Assembly (NCBI GenBank): GCA_964543235.1
Contig: CAZIXE010000002.1
Span: forward strand, 1-64,000
DNA: 64,000 bases
Direction of reading: 5' to 3'
Source: JANMMJ01 sp964543235
Lineage (GTDB): Bacteria; Pseudomonadota; Alphaproteobacteria; Rhizobiales; Aestuariivirgaceae
Part shown: piece after piece, positions 16,531 to 24,878 of the stretch
How the letters are laid out: each line of letters opens with the position of its first letter
How positions within the stretch are numbered: the stretch's first letter is position 1
Made by a program: the position numbers and the translations under genes
Notes under the pieces: model-generated
The model's database searches: none
Seen by the model: only the letters and a program-made list of their open reading frames with translations
Told to the model about the DNA's origin: nothing

Positions 16531-18198
16531 ATGTCCCGCTCTGCTTTGGCCGCCATCCGCACCCAGGTGATGTGGAACCGCCTCATCGCCGTGGTCGAGG
16601 AGCAGGCCCAGTCGCTGCTGCGCACCGCCTTCGGTACCATCACCCGCGAGGCCGGCGATCTCTCCGCCGGCGTCTATGACACGAAGGGCCGCATGATCGC
16701 CCAGGCGATGACCGGCACTCCCGGCCATGTCAATACCATGGCCACCGCCGTCAGCCATTTCTTCAAGCACTTCCCGCAGGCGGCCATGAAGCCGGGCGAT
16801 GTCTACATCACCAACGATCCCTGGCTCGGCACCGGCCATCTCTTCGATTACGTGATGATGACGCCGGTGTTCCTGGGGAGGAAACTCGTGGCCTTCTTCG
16901 CGTCCACCTGCCATGTCATCGATGTCGGCGGCGTCGGCATGTCGGCCAAGGCCAATTCCTCCTTCGAGGAGGGAACCCTCATCCCGCACATGAAGATCAG
17001 GAAGGAGGGAAGGCTCAACGACGAACTTTTGGCGATCATCCTTGCCAATTCGCGCAACCCCGTCGAGGTCAAGGGCGATCTCCTGTCGCTCATCAGCGCC
17101 AACGACACCGGCGCCCGCCGCCTCATCGACATGATGACCGAGTTCGGCCTCAAGGACATCGACGCCCTGGCCGAGCACATATTGACCCAGTCGGAGAAAG
17201 GTGCGCGCGAGGCGATCCGCGCCCTGCCCGAGGGCGAGTGGACCTACGAGATGCCGCTCGACGGCTATGAGAGCGAGATCCTCATCAGGGCGAAACTCAC
17301 CATCCGGAAGGGCAGGATCACCATCGATTTCTCGGGATCGTCGCCCGCCTCGATCTACGGCATCAACAGCCCGCGCACCTACACCCACGCCTATTCGGTC
17401 TTCGGCCTCAAGGCGGTGATTGCCCCCCATGTGCCCAACAATATCGGCTCGCTCTCGGCCTTCGACCTGGTGACCGAACCCCATACCTGCGTCGACCCGA
17501 TCCGGCCCTCGCCGGTGACCGCCCGCCATGTCATCGGCCAAATGCTGGCTGACGCCGTCTTCGGTTGCCTGGCCCAGGCGCTGCCCGGCAGGGTCCAGGC
17601 CGAAAGCGCCGGCTCCATCTGGATCCTGAGCCTCAACAGCGCCCATGGCCGCGTGCCGTTTCATGAAACCGCCAGGGCCAAGGAATTCGGCGTCATCAAC
17701 ATCGGCCTGGGCGGCATCGGCGGCAGGCCCGGCAAGGATGGTCTGGCGACGACCGCCTTTCCCTCGGGTGTCGGCACCATCCCGGTCGAGGTCACCGAGA
17801 CCCAGTGCCCGCTTTATTTCAAGCGCAAGGAGTTCCTGCCGGACTCAGGCGGGGCCGGCGAGTTCCGCGGCGGCCTCTCCCAGGTGATCGAGATCGCCAA
17901 TCGCGAGGCGGCCCCCTTCGCCATTTCCGCGGCGACCTTCGACCGCATCAGGAATGCCGCCAGGGGCCGAGACGGCGGCAGGCCCGGACGCCTGGGCCTG
18001 GCGCGACTCGGCTCCGGCCCGCTGCTGCCGGACAAGGGCATCCACGTCGTCCCGGCCGGCGACAGCCTGGTCGTCGAACTGCCGGGCGGTGGCGGCTTTG
18101 GCGATCCTGCGAAGCGCGCACCCGAACGCATCCGGGCCGACATTGCCGCCGGCCTTGTCACGCCCGAGGCGGCCCGCCGGGACTACGGGTTTGAGTGA
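16531..18198 (+). CDS. hyuB: Hydantoinase B/oxoprolinase family protein
   Basis: 555 residues with an AGGGAGG ribosome-binding site before the ATG. Family hallmarks include TREAGDLSAGVYD near residue 33, GTPGHVNTM near 61, YITNDPWLGTGHLFDY near 93 and the C-terminal LPGGGGFGDP. It is the hydrolytic partner of HyuA. Two His- and Asp-rich loops (DPWLGTGHLFD and CHVIDVGG) are likely metal or substrate sites. The downstream regulator starts inside its last codons. Confidence 0.9.
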   Translation: MSRSALAAIRTQVMWNRLIAVVEEQAQSLLRTAFGTITREAGDLSAGVYDTKGRMIAQAMTGTPGHVNTMATAVSHFFKHFPQAAMKPGDVYITNDPWLGTGHLFDYVMMTPVFLGRKLVAFFASTCHVIDVGGVGMSAKANSSFEEGTLIPHMKIRKEGRLNDELLAIILANSRNPVEVKGDLLSLISANDTGARRLIDMMTEFGLKDIDALAEHILTQSEKGAREAIRALPEGEWTYEMPLDGYESEILIRAKLTIRKGRITIDFSGSSPASIYGINSPRTYTHAYSVFGLKAVIAPHVPNNIGSLSAFDLVTEPHTCVDPIRPSPVTARHVIGQMLADAVFGCLAQALPGRVQAESAGSIWILSLNSAHGRVPFHETARAKEFGVINIGLGGIGGRPGKDGLATTAFPSGVGTIPVEVTETQCPLYFKRKEFLPDSGGAGEFRGGLSQVIEIANREAAPFAISAATFDRIRNAARGRDGGRPGRLGLARLGSGPLLPDKGIHVVPAGDSLVVELPGGGGFGDPAKRAPERIRADIAAGLVTPEAARRDYGFE

Positions 18199-18784
18199 GC
18201 CGGCACCACGTCCGGCCGCGGCCGGCAATATCGGCCAGCGCATCAAGACGCTGCGCAAGGCGCGCGGCCTGTCGCTGCTCGAACTGGCCAGGGCCACCGG
18301 CGTATCCGAATCGACCCTCTCGCGCGTCGAGAACGGCCAGTCGCCGGTGAGTGCCCACCATCTCTACCAGATGGCGAAGACGCTGGGTGCCGACATCAGC
18401 GCCTTCTTCGAAACCGAGACCCGGCCCATGGCGAGCGGCATCCGCAGCATCATGCGGCGCGGCGAAGGCGTGCCGCTCACCACCGCCCGCTACGAGGCGC
18501 TCGTCCTCTGTACCGACCTGGCCAACAAGAAGATGCACCCGGCCATCAACACCGTCACCATCACCTCGCTGGCGGCGGCCGGCGGCTTCTCGCGCCACGA
18601 GGGCGAGGAGTTCCTGCATGTGCTGGAAGGCAATCTCAGCCTCGTCACCGAGCATTACGAGCCGCTGTCGCTGGCGGCGGGCGACAGCATCTACTTCGAC
18701 AGCAGCATGGGCCATGCCTATCTCTCGGAATACGGCCTGCCGGTGCGTATCCTGGTGATCGCCACCACGGAGCGTCCGTCATGA
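18191..18784 (+). CDS. XRE-family transcriptional regulator with C-terminal cupin domain
   Basis: 197 residues if translation begins at the TTG at 18191, overlapping the end of hyuB by eight bases. Residues ~14-70 are a helix-turn-helix (IGQRIKTLRKARGLSLLELARATGVSESTLSRVENG). Residues ~115-190 form a cupin (HEGEEFLHVLEGNL, GDSIYFDSSMGHAYLS). XRE-cupin proteins usually repress catabolic operons and are released by a small ligand. Position suggests it controls the hyu and kynureninase-like operons through the divergent region near 14300. No better ATG or GTG start is in frame. Confidence 0.85.
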   Translation: MSEPAPRPAAAGNIGQRIKTLRKARGLSLLELARATGVSESTLSRVENGQSPVSAHHLYQMAKTLGADISAFFETETRPMASGIRSIMRRGEGVPLTTARYEALVLCTDLANKKMHPAINTVTITSLAAAGGFSRHEGEEFLHVLEGNLSLVTEHYEPLSLAAGDSIYFDSSMGHAYLSEYGLPVRILVIATTERPS

Positions 18785-19215
18785 CCATGGCCGAAGCGCA
18801 CCAGGCCTCGGTACTGATTGCCTGTCCGGCCGGGGCGGTCTTCGCCTTGATGCGCGATCCGGCGAGGCTCAACCGCTGGTCCTTCGGAACCTGGGAGACA
18901 CGCGTCGAACCGGACGGCCTGGTCGAGGGCACCAGCATCTTCGACGGCGCCAGGACGTTCCTGCGCATCGATGCCGATCCTGAGCGCCTGACCGTGGACT
19001 ACCATCTCGGCCCTTCCCCCCGGGAACTTGTGCCCCGCATCACCGCCCGCATCGTTCCCGGCGAGCACCTGGGGCGCGATGCCGCATGCGCCATCCTCAC
19101 ATTGCTGGCCTGGCGCACCGCCGCCATGACGGACGACCGCTGGCATCGGCTCAAGGTCAGCCACGAGTTCGAGACCGTGCTGATCAAGAACCTGCTCGAG
19201 CACGGCCGCGCCTGA
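18781..19215 (+). CDS. SRPBCC (START/Bet v1-like) family protein
   Basis: 144 residues, starting in an ATGA overlap with the XRE-cupin gene. The sequence has the pattern of a small polyketide-cyclase/START-type ligand-binding fold (ASVLIACPAGAVFALMRDPARLNRWSFGTWE). Such proteins bind hydrophobic ligands or act as aromatase/cyclases. It closes the hyuAB operon, so it probably handles the same compound. No catalytic residues can be named. Confidence 0.7.
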   Translation: MTMAEAHQASVLIACPAGAVFALMRDPARLNRWSFGTWETRVEPDGLVEGTSIFDGARTFLRIDADPERLTVDYHLGPSPRELVPRITARIVPGEHLGRDAACAILTLLAWRTAAMTDDRWHRLKVSHEFETVLIKNLLEHGRA

Positions 19216-19244
19216 TCGTCATGGTTCTGTAACCCCTCTGGGGC

Positions 19245-19273
19245 TTGATATGGCGTGGCGACCGCCCTAGATT
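19245..19273 (+). promoter_or_regulatory. Candidate sigma-70-type promoter for rsfS-rlmH-envC-ctpA
   Basis: TTGATA (19245-19250) and TAGATT (19268-19273) are separated by exactly 17 bases in the only sizeable spacer ahead of rsfS. A short CCCC/GGGG stem just before it could end the preceding operon. Confidence 0.5.
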
Positions 19274-19382
19274 GAACGCGTCGTCCCCAAGAGGATCGAG
19301 ACTGCAGCCTTAATGCCGCACGTCGCATTGAAAGAGGACCCAACCCCTGCCTAGTCAACCTAAGACGGCTGCGCCTTCGCGC

Positions 19383-19760
19383 GTGGCCAAACCCCGTATT
19401 GCGCGTCACCGTAAGACGGAAACTCCCCTGCTCAAGACCATTCGCACCCAGCTGGAGGATGCCAAGGCCGAGGACATTGTCACCATCGACCTCGGCGGCC
19501 GATCGACCGTCGCCGACGGCATGGTGGTTGCTTCCGGCCGCTCCAACCGCCATGTCGGCGCCATTGCCGACCAGCTGGTGCAGAAGCTGAAGGAAGCGGG
19601 CCACCGCGACCTGCGCATCGAAGGCCTCACCCAGGCCGACTGGGTTCTGGTCGATGCCGGCGATGTGGTGGTGCACATTTTCCGCCCGGAGGTGCGCAGT
19701 TTCTACAATCTGGAGAAGCTGTGGTCGGAGCATGCGCCGGCCGAGCGTCTGGCATCTTGA
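19383..19760 (+). CDS. rsfS: Ribosome silencing factor RsfS
   Basis: 125 residues from the GTG at 19383. RsfS binds ribosomal protein L14 and blocks subunit joining in starvation. The core is canonical (DIVTIDL, ADGMVVASGRSNRHVGAIAD, WVLVDAGDVVVHIFRPEVRSFYNLEKLW). The start is uncertain: an AAAGAGGA sequence (19331-19338) sits 8 bases before an in-frame CTG at 19347, while no good ribosome-binding site precedes the GTG. The next genes rlmH, envC and ctpA are in the order usual for alphaproteobacteria. Confidence 0.93.
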   Translation: MAKPRIARHRKTETPLLKTIRTQLEDAKAEDIVTIDLGGRSTVADGMVVASGRSNRHVGAIADQLVQKLKEAGHRDLRIEGLTQADWVLVDAGDVVVHIFRPEVRSFYNLEKLWSEHAPAERLAS

Positions 19761-19781
19761 CTTTTACGTAAACGTAAAGAT

Positions 19782-20264
19782 ATGCGCCTCCGCATCTGCG
19801 CCATCGGCCGCATGAAGCCGGGCGCAGAGAAGCAGCTCGCCGACGACTATCTGAAGCGCGCCCGCAGCCTCGGCCGCCAGCGCGGCATCACCGCCATCGA
19901 GGTCGCCGATGCCGCCGAGACGCTGCATGACGAGCCCCGCGTCCGCATCGCCCGTGACGCCGCAACGCTGGCCGCCCTTCCGGTCCCCGGCAGCCACTGC
20001 GTCGTTCTCGATGCCCGGGGAAAAACCCTGTCCACCGAAGAGTTTACCGGCTTCCTCGAGGGACGGATCGCGGCCGGCACGCGCGATCTCGCCTTCCTGA
20101 TCGGCGGCCCCGACGGCCATGCACCGGAAACCCTCGCACAGGCGGCCCTGGTCCTGTCCTTCGGCCCCATGACCTGGCCCCACCGCCTCGTCCGGGTCAT
20201 GCTGGCCGAGCAGATTTACCGCGCGGTGACGATTATGGTTAATCATCCCTATCACCGGCCGTGA
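19782..20264 (+). CDS. rlmH: 23S rRNA (pseudouridine-1915-N3)-methyltransferase RlmH
   Basis: 160 residues of the SPOUT methyltransferase family. The knotted SAM-binding region is visible as FLIGGPDGHA and LSFGPMTWPHRLVRVMLAEQIYRA with the C-terminal NHPYHR. It modifies the helix 69 pseudouridine of the large subunit. It lies 21 bases after rsfS, so the two ribosome-related genes are probably co-transcribed. Confidence 0.96.
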   Translation: MRLRICAIGRMKPGAEKQLADDYLKRARSLGRQRGITAIEVADAAETLHDEPRVRIARDAATLAALPVPGSHCVVLDARGKTLSTEEFTGFLEGRIAAGTRDLAFLIGGPDGHAPETLAQAALVLSFGPMTWPHRLVRVMLAEQIYRAVTIMVNHPYHRP

Positions 20265-20318
20265 GTCGACACCTCAGGGCCCCAATTTGGCCGTGAGCGA
20301 TCAATAGCCTCGTTGCGC

Positions 20319-21575
20319 ATGACACTAGCCCAGGGACGCGCGCGCCTGCCGCTGGCGGCGGGCCTGCTGCTGGCTCTGGCCGCACTGCCGGCCGGGGCTG
20401 CCGAGACCGCGCGCGACCTCGAGGCGATCGAGCAGCAGATCGGCAACTCGGCGGCCCGCCAGGCCGAGATGGCCGCCCAGATCGCCGCCATCCGCAGCGA
20501 GGCCGAGGCCGTGTCCCGCAAGCTCATCGACACCGCCCGGGCCATCCAGTCCCGCGAAACCCAGGTCGTGAACACCGAGCGGCGCATCGCCACGCTGAGC
20601 GGCGAGGAACTCGCCATCAGGATCGAGCTTGCCGCCAAGCAGGACGTGCTGGCCGAGCTTTTGGCCGGCCTGCAGCGCCTCGAGCAGAACCCCCCGCCCG
20701 CCCTGGTGGTCGAGCCCGGCGACATTCTGGGAGCGCTGCGCGGCGCCATGATGTTCGGCACCGTCGTCCCCGAACTGCGCGACGAGGCCCGCGCCCTGGC
20801 CGGCAAGCTCGCCCGCCTCGACACCGTCCGCGCCAAGGCGAGGGCGGAACAGCACAATCTGAAGGAGGCGATTGCCAAGCTCTCCGCCTCGCATCGCGAG
20901 CTCAAGGAGCTGCAGCAGCGCAAGAAGGAGCTCCTGGCCCTCACCGCCGGCCGTCTCGCGGAAGAACAGGCCCGCGCCCGCGACCTCGCCGCCCGGGCGA
21001 CCTCCCTGAAGCAGCTCCTCGACAGCCTGGCCGCCGAGCAGAAGCGCCAGCAGGCCGAGGCCGCCAACCGGGCGGCCGCCGATGCCGCCGCCGAGAAGCT
21101 CCGGCAGGCGGCCCTGCTCAAGCCCCGCTTTGCCTTCGCCGATCTCCGCGGCCGCCTCGACTACCCCGCCCAGGGCGAACTGGTCCGCCGGTTCGGTGAC
21201 GATGACGGTTTCGGCGGCACCGCCAAGGGCCTCTATGTCGCCACCCGCCCTGCCGCCCAGATCACCGCGCCGAGCGATGCCCATGTCGAGTTTGCCGGTC
21301 CCTTCCGCTCCTACGGGCAGCTTTTGATCCTCGATGCCGGCGACGGCTACCGCCTGTTGCTGGCCGGCCTGGCCGGCCTCACCGCCGAAACCGGCCAGTT
21401 CGTGCGCGCCGGCGAGCCGCTCGGCAGCATGGGCGAGACCGCGGCTCCCGCAACTTTGACCGGCGACCGGCTTCAAGAACAGCGGCCGGTGCTTTATATA
21501 GAATTTAGAAAGAACGGCGAAGCTATCGATTCCTCGCCGTGGTGGATTGGTGCCGTTAGAGAGGCTCGTGGATGA
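20319..21575 (+). CDS. envC: Murein hydrolase activator EnvC (LytM/M23 domain)
   Basis: About 418 residues. A signal peptide (LAAGLLLALAALPAGAAE) is followed by a long coiled coil (~30-250) and a C-terminal M23/LytM-type domain (~290-418). The LytM part lacks the HxxxD and HxH zinc ligands, as expected for an activator of cell-division amidases rather than an active peptidase. An in-frame TTG six bases upstream (20313) is an alternative start. The stop overlaps the ctpA start. Confidence 0.88.
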   Translation: MTLAQGRARLPLAAGLLLALAALPAGAAETARDLEAIEQQIGNSAARQAEMAAQIAAIRSEAEAVSRKLIDTARAIQSRETQVVNTERRIATLSGEELAIRIELAAKQDVLAELLAGLQRLEQNPPPALVVEPGDILGALRGAMMFGTVVPELRDEARALAGKLARLDTVRAKARAEQHNLKEAIAKLSASHRELKELQQRKKELLALTAGRLAEEQARARDLAARATSLKQLLDSLAAEQKRQQAEAANRAAADAAAEKLRQAALLKPRFAFADLRGRLDYPAQGELVRRFGDDDGFGGTAKGLYVATRPAAQITAPSDAHVEFAGPFRSYGQLLILDAGDGYRLLLAGLAGLTAETGQFVRAGEPLGSMGETAAPATLTGDRLQEQRPVLYIEFRKNGEAIDSSPWWIGAVREARG

Positions 21576-22924
21576 TGTCGAGAATGAAGATGCGTACAAT
21601 CGGGTTGCTGATGACCGGCGCGGTGGCCGGGGTTGGCGTCTGGCAGGCCCTTGACGCGGCCAGGGCCGCCTCCAATGCCGACACCTACAAGCAGCTCAAC
21701 CTGTTCGGCGATGTGTTCGACCGCATCCGCGGCGACTATGTCGAGGCGCCCGACGAGGAAAAGCTGATCGAGGCGGCGATCAACGGCATGCTCTCCTCGC
21801 TTGACCCGCATTCGAGCTACATGAACGCCAAGCGCTTCGAGGAGATGCGCGTCCAGACCTCCGGCGAGTTCGGCGGTCTCGGCATCGAGGTCACCATGGA
21901 GAACGGTGTCGTCAAGGTCGTAGCCCCCATCGACGACACCCCCGCCGCCAAGGCCGGCCTCATGGCCAACGACCTGATCACCCATCTCGACGGCGAGCAG
22001 GTTCAGGGCCTCAGCCTGAACGAGGCCGTCGACAAGATGCGCGGCAAGGTCAATACGCCGATCACCCTCACCATCGTGCGCGACGGCAAGGAGCCCTTCG
22101 ACGTCAAGATCGTCCGCGACATCATCCGCGTGCGCTCGGTCAAGTACAACATGGAGGCCGACGACATCGGCTACATCCGCATCAGCTCCTTCACCGAGCA
22201 GACCCAGGAGGGCCTCGAGACGGCGATCGCCGAACTCAACAAGCAGGGCAGCGGCAAGCTCAAGGGCTTCATCCTCGATCTGCGCAACAATCCCGGCGGC
22301 CTGCTCGACCAGGCGATCAGCGTTTCCGACACTTTCCTCGAACGCGGCGAGGTCGTCTCGACCCGCGGCCGCAATGCCGACGAGACCCAGCGCTACAATG
22401 CCCAGCCGGGCGATTCGAGCGAGGGCAGGCCGGTCGTCGTCCTCGTCAATGGCGGTTCGGCCTCGGCCTCGGAGATCGTCGCCGGGGCGCTGCAGGACCA
22501 CAAGCGCGCCACCATCATCGGCACGCGCTCCTTCGGCAAGGGTTCGGTGCAGACCATCATCCCGCTCGGCAGTGCCGGCGCGCTGAGGCTCACCACGGCC
22601 CGCTACTACACGCCGTCCGGCCGCTCCATCCAGGCCAAGGGCATCGATGCCGACATCGTCATCGAGCAGGAACTGCCGCCCGAACTCCAGGGCAAGAACG
22701 TCTCGACCGAAGGCGAAGCCGGCCTCCGGGGCCACCTCTCCAACGAGACCGGCGGCGAGGAAGGCGGCGGTTCCTCCGCCTATATCCCGGAGGACAAGAC
22801 CAAGGACCTGCAGCTCAAGGCGGCGATCGACCTGCTGCACGGCGTCAAGGTCGTGAGCAATGCCAGGCCCAAGGAAGCAGCCCCTGCGCCCGGCCAGACC
22901 AACCAGGATACCCAGGCGAACTGA
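21572..22924 (+). CDS. ctpA: Carboxyl-terminal processing peptidase (S41 family)
   Basis: 450 residues. A signal or anchor segment (~6-25) is followed by a PDZ domain (~95-165, GLGIEVTMENGVVKVVAPIDDTPAAKAGL) and the S41 catalytic core with the nucleophile in GGSASASEIV and the lysine in SFGKGSVQT. CtpA trims periplasmic and envelope proteins. It starts four bases inside the end of envC. The C-terminal ~60 residues are low-complexity. A strong symmetrical terminator follows. Confidence 0.95.
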   Translation: MMSRMKMRTIGLLMTGAVAGVGVWQALDAARAASNADTYKQLNLFGDVFDRIRGDYVEAPDEEKLIEAAINGMLSSLDPHSSYMNAKRFEEMRVQTSGEFGGLGIEVTMENGVVKVVAPIDDTPAAKAGLMANDLITHLDGEQVQGLSLNEAVDKMRGKVNTPITLTIVRDGKEPFDVKIVRDIIRVRSVKYNMEADDIGYIRISSFTEQTQEGLETAIAELNKQGSGKLKGFILDLRNNPGGLLDQAISVSDTFLERGEVVSTRGRNADETQRYNAQPGDSSEGRPVVVLVNGGSASASEIVAGALQDHKRATIIGTRSFGKGSVQTIIPLGSAGALRLTTARYYTPSGRSIQAKGIDADIVIEQELPPELQGKNVSTEGEAGLRGHLSNETGGEEGGGSSAYIPEDKTKDLQLKAAIDLLHGVKVVSNARPKEAAPAPGQTNQDTQAN

Positions 22925-22946
22925 TTGAGCCGCTTGCACGCATGAG

Positions 22947-22972
22947 AAAAGGCGGGCCCGGGCCCGCCTTTT
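22947..22972. terminator. Bidirectional rho-independent terminator between ctpA and the RTX gene
   Basis: A perfectly symmetrical sequence: an A4 run, a GC-only 18-base palindrome (22951-22968) and a T4 run. It serves ctpA on the plus strand and the convergent RTX gene on the minus strand. Confidence 0.9.
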
Positions 22973-22993
22973 GCTTTGAGCGGCAGGACCCGC

Positions 22994-24673
22994 TCAGACC
23001 AGCAGGATGCCGTCGGCGTAGAGTGTCGATACGTCGAGCCCGGCAACCCCTTCCAGCACCACGATCTCGACCATGCCCATCGTGCCGAACTTCGCATAGA
23101 CATGGGCGCCGTCGCTGGCATCGACGATGCTCACCGCATCCGCGATGCCCTTCTTCATGTCGAGCTTGAAACCGGTGAAGTCGAGCCGGTCGCCGGCCCC
23201 GAAATCCTTGATCACATCGACGAAACTGTCGGTGTAATACTCGCCCGCCGCATCCTTGCGGCTGTACCAGGTGAAGGTGTCGGCTCCGCCGCCGCCGATC
23301 AGCTTGTCGCTGCCGCGCTTGCCGGCGATGACGTCGTCGCCGAGCCCGCCATTGATGACATTGTCTTCCTTGTCGCCGATGAGGAGATCGTTCCAGGCAG
23401 AGCCCACGAGGTTCTCGATGCCGTCGAGCGTGGCAATGCCGGGCCCGATCGCCATGTTCTTGTCGAGATCGGCCTGGACGCCGGCACCGGCGAGCGCGAA
23501 GCTCAAGGTGTCGCGGCCCGAGCCGCCGACATAGAGATCTTTGCCCGCGCCCGCGTAAATGAGATCATTGCCGCTGTTGCCATAGACCAGGTCATCGCCG
23601 TCGCCGCCGGCCAGCGTATCGTTGCCCATGCCGCCGAACAGCAGATCGTCGCTTTCGTCGCCCGAGATGACGTCGTCCCCGCTGTTGCCGTAGATCGTGT
23701 CGTTGCCGGCATTGCCCGCCAGCACGTCATTCTGCTTGCCGCCCCGCACCAGGTCGTCGCCATCGCCGCCCGACACCGTGTCGTCGCCGGAATTGCCATA
23801 GAGGATGTCGCTGCCGTCGCCGCCGAGCACGACGTCGTTGCCGCCCATGCCCAGCATCTTGTCGTTACCGGCGCCGCCATACAGCCAGTCGGCGTTGCCC
23901 TTACCGGACGCCGTATCGGCGCTGAGCTGCAGCGCGTTGTCGGTGCCGACGCAGAACTTGATAATGGCGTCGGTGAAATCCTTCTTGCCGCCGCTCTCCA
24001 GCCCGATGGTGACGACGCCTTGCAGGTAATCGACCGCGGTCCTGGCATGCTGCTGACCGTCGGGATTGGGCAGATATCCGGAATCGCCGGAGCCCGCCGA
24101 ATGATAGACGGCGTGATCTTCCGACGTCGAAATGGCGGTCTTCTTGCCGTTCTTGTCGACGTGGTAGAGCCGCAGGCCCTTGTCGCCGATCTGGCCGGTG
24201 CCGCCCGCGTAATCGAGCAGCTCCCATTTGGCGCCGCTGTCGGCGAGCAGCTTGTTGTTGCCGTTGGTGCCGTAGCCATTGCTGAGAATGAAGAAGCCGT
24301 AGCGCTCGCCCGCCTTGACGTCGACATCGACGACGGTGAGCGTCGGTGCGCTGCCCGAACCCTTGGCGTTGGTGACATCGCCGTTCCACAGGATCCTGAC
24401 GTCGTAGATGTTGCCGCTGGCGTCGATCTTGTACATGCCGACCGGATTGACCACGCCCTGGGCCGGCGTGTTGATGACGATCTGCCCCTTGAAGTCGCCG
24501 TCGATGGCAATGGCCCCGTTGCCGAGTGCCGATGACGTGTTGCCGCCAGAAATGCTGTCATCGCCGTCGCCGGCATCGACGGTGTCGTTGCCCGGCAGAC
24601 CGTAGATGAGGTCAGCGGAACTTGTGCCCTTCAGGACATCGTTGAAATCGGTTCCGACAATCACGCCAGCCAT
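22994..24673 (-). CDS. RTX calcium-binding repeat protein with DUF4114-like domain
   Basis: 559 residues without an N-terminal signal peptide. Residues ~1-45 and ~275-410 and ~450-490 carry glycine-aspartate nonapeptide repeats (GGxGxDxLx type, e.g. YGGAGNDKMLG, GGDGDDLVYGNSG) that bind calcium outside the cell. Residues ~50-260 hold a segment like DUF4114 (GMYKIDASGNIYDV, GFFILSNGYGTNGNN). The C-terminus is hydrophobic and acidic-poor (LYADGILLV), as in type I secretion signals. No type I exporter genes are nearby. It could be an adhesin or matrix protein; no catalytic domain is seen. Confidence 0.88.
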   Translation of the reverse strand: MAGVIVGTDFNDVLKGTSSADLIYGLPGNDTVDAGDGDDSISGGNTSSALGNGAIAIDGDFKGQIVINTPAQGVVNPVGMYKIDASGNIYDVRILWNGDVTNAKGSGSAPTLTVVDVDVKAGERYGFFILSNGYGTNGNNKLLADSGAKWELLDYAGGTGQIGDKGLRLYHVDKNGKKTAISTSEDHAVYHSAGSGDSGYLPNPDGQQHARTAVDYLQGVVTIGLESGGKKDFTDAIIKFCVGTDNALQLSADTASGKGNADWLYGGAGNDKMLGMGGNDVVLGGDGSDILYGNSGDDTVSGGDGDDLVRGGKQNDVLAGNAGNDTIYGNSGDDVISGDESDDLLFGGMGNDTLAGGDGDDLVYGNSGNDLIYAGAGKDLYVGGSGRDTLSFALAGAGVQADLDKNMAIGPGIATLDGIENLVGSAWNDLLIGDKEDNVINGGLGDDVIAGKRGSDKLIGGGGADTFTWYSRKDAAGEYYTDSFVDVIKDFGAGDRLDFTGFKLDMKKGIADAVSIVDASDGAHVYAKFGTMGMVEIVVLEGVAGLDVSTLYADGILLV

Positions 24674-24826
24674 ATGTATCCCTTGTCACAACATGCATCC
24701 GGTCGAGTCCGGACGTTCTCGTGTGACGGTTCTACAGGGTGCCCGTTTCAGCGGGCTTAGGCCGATTGTTAAGATTTGAGCGAGCTGCCGCTTTAAGTTT
24801 CACGGTTAAGGGATCGCAAACAGAAA

Positions 24827-24858
24827 CATCCGGGTAAGCATGCCGCTTTACCCGGATG
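24827..24858 (-). terminator. Rho-independent terminator of algD
   Basis: An 11-base perfect stem (24827-24837 with 24848-24858) around a 10-base loop, followed on the minus strand by TTTCTGTTT. It lies 21 bases past the stop of algD. Confidence 0.8.
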
Positions 24859-24878
24859 CCCGGTCCGCAGGCTGGCTC

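Noticed and set aside
22976..24535. A 519-codon open frame on the plus strand opposite the RTX gene
   Set aside because: The repeat-rich RTX coding sequence produces a long complementary frame; the hydrophobic Ala/Val-rich translation has no recognisable domain.
24741..24756. GCCCG/CGGGC stem upstream of the RTX gene as an operator or riboswitch
   Set aside because: A five-base stem in GC-rich DNA is expected by chance and no conserved aptamer core is visible.
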